Below, piece by piece: positions 58,457 to 64,000 of a stretch of 64,000 nt of DNA. The notes under the pieces are model-generated. The model was not told the origin of the DNA and did not search any database. It saw only the letters and a list, made by a program, of their open reading frames with translations. The stretch comes from Pleurostoma richardsiae (lineage: Eukaryota > Ascomycota > Sordariomycetes > Calosphaeriales > Pleurostomataceae), in assembly GCA_030052745.1 (NCBI GenBank), contig JANBVO010000052.1, positions 124,001-188,000 of the forward strand. The letters run 5' to 3'. Each line of letters starts with the position of its first letter. Position 1 is the first letter of the stretch. The position numbers were made by a program, and so were the translations under genes.

Positions 58457-58579
58457 TATGGTGCTCGACATCGCGGGAGAACTTCTTAACACGGCGGGGA
58501 CCTGATCCGGCCACGATTGGTTCATTGTACTGGCATTAGGCTCCAACCCAGTGCCTAACCCCGCACTTTGGTCAGCGAG

Positions 58580-58592
58580 CATAAAGAGGAAC
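58580..58592 (+). promoter_or_regulatory. TATA-like element of BTB copy 2
   Basis: CATAAAGAGG lies 124 nt before the ATG, as in copy 1. Confidence 0.4.
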
Positions 58593-58704
58593 CACGGCTC
58601 GCTGATGTCTTGACTTTGCTCCTCACTTCTTCCGCTGCACTGATCACACACAGGCATTGCTCTCGCGAGCAGTTCTTCAGATATCACGCCGCCACTCCAT
58701 AAAC

Positions 58705-60226
58705 ATGATGAAGAAGCCGAGAAAAAATTCAGCCAAGTTTCTTGCTGAATGGATTGCCGAAGAGGATGATACGCGACCCCAGTCCTCGTAAGTGGCTCAC
58801 TTACCGGCTCGCATCTCGCTTGTACTCATGAAGTCTCAGCCTGTACGCGGCGTCCATCATCAAACTGCACCTAAAAGATGGAACTGAATTCACTATCCCA
58901 CGTCCCTTGCTTCAGAAGTGCCCAAAGCTGCAGTCACCCGCCTCATGGATTGCTTCTCTACGCCTCGAGGCTACTGAGGAGGTCGGACATGTCCTTGTCC
59001 ATTTTCTTCATACCGAGACGTACCAGTGTCTTAGACCGAAGGGAACGTCTCCTACTGAGAAAATCGCTGCCGAGTTCACGACAAGCCTTCGAGTTTACGC
59101 CTTGGCCAGGGACTACGAGCTGCCAGCTCTCGCAGACCTTGCTCAACTCGAGATCGAGCGGCTTGGAAAAGGGCTGCCCTTCTCTATCGTCCTTGGTCTG
59201 ATCCAGAGCGCATATCCAGATCCGAGTGCAGACGACGTATGGTTTGGCAGCTATTTGAAGTCCGGCCTGAAGTCTGTTTTCCAGAAACCTTCGGAATTTC
59301 TAGATTGTGGTGTACAGGATGTGGAGCGCAAGACCTTGTCAGTAAGCGATTTCCTCGTGAAGGGTCTGGCGGAGTTGGTCCGGGACCATGTCATTCTACC
59401 CGAGGACCTCGACGCGGCTCCGAAAGGTGAGGTGCTCGAAGAGTCTGCCTTCATAATGCCGGTGCCTGAGACATGTGAACCAGCTTCGCCGGTGGAGTCT
59501 GAGCAAGCCCTGCCGGAGATCTGCGAGCTACAGCCCAATGGACTCTCACCCGAAGTTAAGGCTGTGTCCATGTTCGACGCCGAGCCGGAGCCGGAAAAGA
59601 AGGACGAAACTTTCTGGGCTTCGTTTGGCCCTGCAAAGAAGGGCAAGAAGAACAAGAGCACACTATTCGAGCACCGGCCTGCGGCTGATCCCAAGCTTAC
59701 GCCTGCGCCCGAGCCCGCGCCCGCGCCCGAGATGATGGAGGAGGATGACTGGAGTGCCTTCAGTGTGCCCAAGAAGAGTAAGAAAAAGAAGAGGATGGCG
59801 TTCGAGCCTCAGCTCGGAATGGAGCCGGAGAAGAAGGATGAAAACGATCCTTGGGCTGGATGGGGCACGTTAAAGAAGGATAAGAAAAAGAAGAACAAGA
59901 CAAAGAAGAAGGGGTGGGCAATTGAGCCGGAACCCCATCTAGAGTCACATGATGTTGATCCGAGTTCTCGAACAACATCTCCGCCACAGGTACCAGACTC
60001 GGGGGCTGAACCAGTCAAGGAAGCAGCACAACAGGAGGAAGACAAGGCTGCTCCCGCGGTCATCGACGATTGGACCCTCTGCACGCTTGATAGTGAGGAG
60101 TCCAAGCCTCAGACTTCTTGCGAAAGTCGGGCGGAGCATGTTCTTGGGAACGGCTGGAAAGGATGCCACAGCTGCCGAGACTTCGTCCGTCAGATGTCTC
60201 TACAACTTGCCAGGGAGGAGAGCTAG
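58705..60226 (+). CDS. BTB/POZ-domain protein, copy 2
   Basis: Exons 58705-58787 and 58834-60226 encode 491 residues. The 46-nt intron matches copy 1, but its acceptor is GAAG instead of GTAG. The BTB part (KLHLKDGTEFTIPRPLLQKC, VLVHFLHTETYQCL, YALARDYELPALADLAQLEI) is almost identical to copy 1. The middle has diverged by insertion of Pro/Glu repeats (PAPEPAPAPEM) and an extra Lys-rich module (VPKKSKKKKRMAFEP). The C-terminal CHSCRDFVRQMSLQLA motif is kept. Purifying selection on both ends and drift in the middle suggest that both proteins work. A tandem ATG-ATG start leaves a one-residue doubt. Confidence 0.85.
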
Positions 60227-61003
60227 GCAGGGCCCTTGAGCGGCTGACTTGCACTGGACATGATTTTCTTAGGTGAGCATAACTTGGAGAATAGGTCACA
60301 GACGTGTAGCGGTGGTCCACGCCCTCGTGCATGGGGCCCGAGACAATGCACCATAGCTCATGCCTTCCTGATGCTTCTAGCTTTGCTTCCTGATAGGTAC
60401 AAGTGCATCTCGGTCGTAGCTTTGCAGTTGAACAGTAAGTAGGCGAGTGATCGAGTTTCTACGCGCTGCTGCGCGAGTAATTATGTCGCTGAAACACGGA
60501 CGTTCGAGGAAAGCAGCCAGCATACTCTTATAGATGTGTCTTAACCACCGATCGAGGTTGTTCAAGGTCGTTTCGGCACGTAGATCAGCGTGGTAAACAC
60601 CAGCAGTGACAGGTCGAGGTCGATCGTCGGACATCCAGTTCAGATGTAGCAGAAGAAGCTCCCAGTCCGCATAAGCTCATCGCCCTATTGCATGTCATTC
60701 TTGGCCGTTCTGTAAGGGGGAAAGCTTTCGTCTCTAGTCGGTGTCGCTGCCGAGTTGATTTAGTATAACGCTCTACGCACTATAAGCCCATCGGCGTCAA
60801 AGTTGTGATACACTGCCGGAAAGCATGACCGCGGCGAAGACGACATCCCGAAAGGCGGTGAAATGTATCACGTGACCCCTCCGCGTAGCCACGAGATTTA
60901 TTTTCGTGCTGTTTTTTTCGGGCTGAGTGGGTGTTCTCGATTTTGGTCAGCCCCTTTTTGCTGGCCTTCTGCCTCAGAGAACTCCAGCTTGAGGTGTCGG
61001 GCC
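60227..61003. other. Intergenic, 0.8 kb
   Basis: Between BTB copy 2 and the F-box-ankyrin gene. One minus-strand ATG frame of 85 codons (60377-60634) exists but has no recognisable features. A T-run precedes the start of the next gene. Confidence 0.4.
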
Positions 61004-63711
61004 ATGCATCTTGTCGATCTCCCCACTGAACTCTTGGACCATGTCTTTGCTCTTCTCATTCCGGATCATTGGAATGACGAACAGAAAGGACATCAGTGTC
61101 TCATGCTGAGGCTGCTTTGCAGTAAGTGTCGTATTCATCAATATAAAGACGTCCTCTCTGACTGTCGATATTAGGGACAATCGAAGGGGTTGTCTCGCTC
61201 CATGCCTTCCGAAAACTGAACCATCATCGTCTGGTCAAGGAATCCTGGCGCTTAAATAACTCTACCATCAGCTGGCTGATGGCGACTAAAATGAACATTG
61301 TCGGCGGTGTCTATGCCGTGGCTGCGTATACTAAAGGGTATTTGAACGCCGCGTGTGGCACGGTGGTCGCGCATCGAGGAAATAAGTGGGTGTGCGAGCA
61401 GCTGAGCAGCTCTTCGAATGGACCGCTCCACTCCGCTTGGCTCTTTCCGAGGACGATTCCTTTAATTGACGTGGACGAGGGTTTGTCCCCGACGCGTGAG
61501 GAGGCGGTGACCCTGATGACTTCCTCTGGTGGTCTTCAGGTGGCGGCGTTCTACGGAGACACATTATCTGTTGAGAGGTTGCTGAGAAACGGCACCGATC
61601 CGAACGCGCGAAGCGACTGTTTTGGTTACGCCCTATATGCCGCCGCTTACGGCGGCCATGCGCCTATCGTCTCTCTGTTGGTCAGTCGGGGCGCCAACAT
61701 GGACGGTGAAGGGTACCGCGGCACGCCACTAGAGGCAGCGGCACATCAGGGGCACGTCGAAGTGGTGCAAGTTCTGTTGAGCGAGGGAGCTGGCATGGGT
61801 TCCTCTCTGTTGCACGCGTCTGGAGAAGGTCATGAACAGGTCGCGCGCTTGTTGCTCGCACGAGACGTCGTTGAAGTCAACATCAAGAATTATATCGGAC
61901 AAAGTCCGCTCTTGCTTGCGACTCAGAACGGACATCGGGAACTGGCAGTGTTACTCCTAGGGCACGCTGACATCCGACCGGACATGAGAGATGACTATGG
62001 CAATACGCCCTTGTTGTGGGCATCGAGTCGGGGATGGGCTGATGTCGTCGAATTGCTCCTTGCACGTCGAGACGTTGACCCAAATCTAAGCAACAACGAC
62101 GGCGATTCGCCCTTGCTATGGGCGTCGAATCGGGGACGGGCTGACGTCGTCCAGCTTCTCCTTGCGCGTCGAGACACTAATCCAAATCTAAGCAACAACG
62201 ACGGCGACACGCCACTAGCGGCTGCATCTTTGATGGGATTTGACAAGGTCGTGCGGCTGCTGAACAGACGAGATGATCTGCGGCCCGATTTCGCAGACAG
62301 ACGATTCTGTCCTCTCTGGTGTGCAGCGTTTAACGGTCATGGCGAGACTCTGAGGCTTCTCCTCGAACGATACGGCGCCAGACCGGATGATTACGGCCGC
62401 CATGGCAAGACACTGCTTTGGTGGGCAGCACATCGTGGCAACTATGCGGTGGTGCGTCTGCTCCTGGCGCGGGACGATGTGGATCCGAACCGCCAGGATC
62501 TTGAAGGGTTTGCACCCCTATTCTCAGCTGTAGAAGGCGGCCATACTGCTGTTGTGCAGCTGCTTTTGGCACGCGGGGATGTGGACCCGAATCTCGGGCC
62601 AGGGCTTGGTACACCCTTGACAACTGCTGTCCGTCGCCGTGACAAAAGTATCGTGCGATTATTGCTTGGACGTTCCGATACCGACCCCAACAGGTCTGAT
62701 GGTGTGAATACTCCTCTTATCATTGCGGCAACTGGCGGTGACGCGGATATTGTACAACTCCTTTTGGAGAAGGTCGATGTTAATGTGACGGACCGGAGTG
62801 GCAGAACGCCCCTATGGCACGCGGCTGTTGGAGGCCACGACTCGGTAGTGCAGGTTCTTCTTTCACGAGACGACGTAGATCCGAACGTCGCCTGGGACGA
62901 TGACAAGACACCACTCCGTATAGCCGCTAGGCTAGGGCACGAGGCCGTGATTCGGTTATTTCTAGCTCGAGGCGATGTCGATCCGAATATGAGTGGCATT
63001 GATGGCACACCGCTATGGCAGGCAGCCCGCTCTGGACATAACGTCATTGCGCAGCTGCTACTGGAACTGCCGTACACGGATCCGAACGCTCAGTCAGAAG
63101 AGCACGAGAGAATACTGCGCACACCGTTCCGAAGCACTGGGAGCTCGATCGAAATGGTCTATTGTTTTGGCTATAGAAGAGGACGAGGTGGCGGGGAGAC
63201 GCCCTTGTCTGTCGCCTCCCGGAAAGGCAAGGAGACGACCGTGAGGTTGCTGCTGAAACAGCATCGAGTCGATCCGAACCTGACGGATAGCTCTCGACGG
63301 TCGCCACTGTGGTGGGCCGCCTACGAAAGACACGTTGGAATCGTGCAGCTCCTGCTGGAGCATCACGGTACGGATCCCAATCTTCGCGATGGTGAGGGCT
63401 GGACTGCCCTGCTTGTTTCCGCGAACGAGGGACACGATGTGATAGCAAGGCTCCTGCTGAAGCATGCCAATACGGACCCGAATATTGCCAACAAGGACGG
63501 CTGGACTCCGTTACTCGTATGTGCGAGTAGTGGGCATGAAGCCATCGTGGAGCATCTGTTGGAACATCCAGACATTAATCCATCTTTGGGACTGGGTGAC
63601 GGTACGACCCCACTAATACTCGCTCAGCAACATGGACATGATAGGATAGTCCGTCTCTTGGTGCAGCATGATGGATTCTCAGATGGGAAGAGTCATAGTA
63701 GGAGACTCTGA
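61004..63711 (+). CDS. F-box protein with long ankyrin-repeat array
   Basis: Exon 1 (61004-61121) and exon 2 (61175-63711) flank a 53-nt intron (GTAAGT..TAG) and give 884 residues. The N-terminus MHLVDLPTELLDHVFALLIP is an F-box start. The junction LRLLC+RTIEGVVSLHAFRK continues its helices. From about residue 170 to the end there are roughly 16-18 ankyrin repeats of the pattern GHxxVVQLLLARxDVDPNxxD followed by TPLxxA. F-box-ankyrin proteins are thought to hand ankyrin-bound partners to SCF ubiquitin ligases. Neighbouring repeats around 62030-62210 are nearly identical at DNA level (NNDGDSPLLWAS, NNDGDTPLAAAS), showing recent unit duplication. The frame is intact; the longest complete gene model in the right part. 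Confidence 0.9.
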
Positions 63712-64000
63712 ATTAGGCAGTACATCAGGGTCGGTCGACATTTTGAGGGAGAGGGTTGTGGTCACATTCGGCCGCTTAGGCTCTGTTGGCTCCTGACGTC
63801 GTGGGAAAGCAGGACCACTCCTACGAAACCCCAACGGCCGTGTCCGGCGCACGATTAATTTCGTGATTTTTTGCATGTCTCAATCCAGATGTACATCCGG
63901 CGCTCTTGTTTCCACCCTCTGAGCGAACTTGGCTCTGGTCCGACTTGTTGCAACCACCAGGTCGACAACCGGACTACTATGCTTCTCCGGGGCGCAAACT
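63712..64000. other. Right window edge, no feature seen
   Basis: The last 289 bases hold no supported gene, repeat or site. Confidence 0.5.

Larger units (their letters stand above)
57736..58579. other. Intergenic, 0.85 kb, with repeat B and a 2EXR scrap
   Basis: No gene is supported. It contains repeat B copy 2 (58070-58290) and a fragment matching the 2EXR pseudogene tail (58418-58456). Confidence 0.45.

Noticed and set aside
60377-60634. 85-codon minus frame with ATG
   Set aside because: No homology recalled and no splice partners; kept only as a note in the intergenic entry.
62442-63077. 211-codon minus-strand frame in the ankyrin gene
   Set aside because: Antisense of the repeat array; no independent domain.
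1-64000. Telomere repeats, tRNA, rRNA or CRISPR arrays
   Set aside because: None seen by eye; no TTAGGG runs, no tRNA B-box with matching acceptor arms and no regularly spaced repeats.

Overview
The window reads as nuclear DNA of a filamentous ascomycete (Pezizomycotina, probably Sordariomycetes). Genes are split by short introns of 40-92 nt with GT..AG borders and CTGAC/CTAAC-type branch sites. The families are almost all fungal: HET, NACHT-TPR, NB-ARC-TPR, 2EXR, DUF3435, DUF7924, Zn2Cys6, F-box-ankyrin, fungal Hsp70-like and APH kinases. Housekeeping genes are nearly absent, while paralogues, broken genes and dispersed repeats are common. This looks like an accessory, fast-evolving compartment. 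I saw no telomere repeats, tRNA, rRNA or CRISPR array.

Left part (1-22 kb). A TPR protein running off the left edge and a HET-domain gene are followed by a broken NB-ARC-TPR receptor. Antisense ankyrin-repeat DNA is embedded in that relic. Then come an unknown gene, a decayed helicase-associated gene, an F-box gene, a subtilisin-domain gene with one frameshift, a DUF7924 nuclease-fold gene, a frameshifted 2EXR gene and a small cysteine-rich secreted protein. At 19.5-22.2 kb lies a DUF3435 tyrosine recombinase. Once three introns are removed (one of them GC-AG) it is an intact 816-residue protein with the catalytic residues visible. DUF3435 proteins are the captains of giant Starship elements. 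If this is one, its element would extend leftwards and the 1-19 kb genes would be cargo. No element border could be identified.

Middle part (22-45 kb). A truncated copy of a basic RRSARIA-motif protein, an SDR oxidoreductase, a broken Rossmann-like gene, an orphan gene with strongly G/T-biased codons, a broken tandem-domain gene and a Zn2Cys6 regulator come first. They are followed by a BTB gene, the longer RRSARIA paralogue, a kinase-like gene, an intact NACHT-TPR receptor, a DUF7770-like gene and a coiled-coil protein.

Right part (45-64 kb). Three consecutive minus-strand genes (45.4-51.0 kb) each carry a PD-(D/E)XK-like nuclease signature. They are divergent from a six-exon Hsp70-like ATPase gene. 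Then come a 2EXR pseudogene, a two-exon APH-type kinase, a second copy of the BTB gene duplicated with its promoter, and a large F-box-ankyrin gene. Three repeat pairs (27.3/54.7, 35.0/58.1 and 37.3/45.1 kb) tie middle and right parts together.

The common thread is fungal non-self recognition and genome-conflict machinery: NLR-like receptors, HET, a possible protease effector, a kinase-like protein and nuclease-fold proteins, next to a candidate mobile-element recombinase. Exon structures were read by eye from splice signals and family conservation, and are not backed by transcripts.
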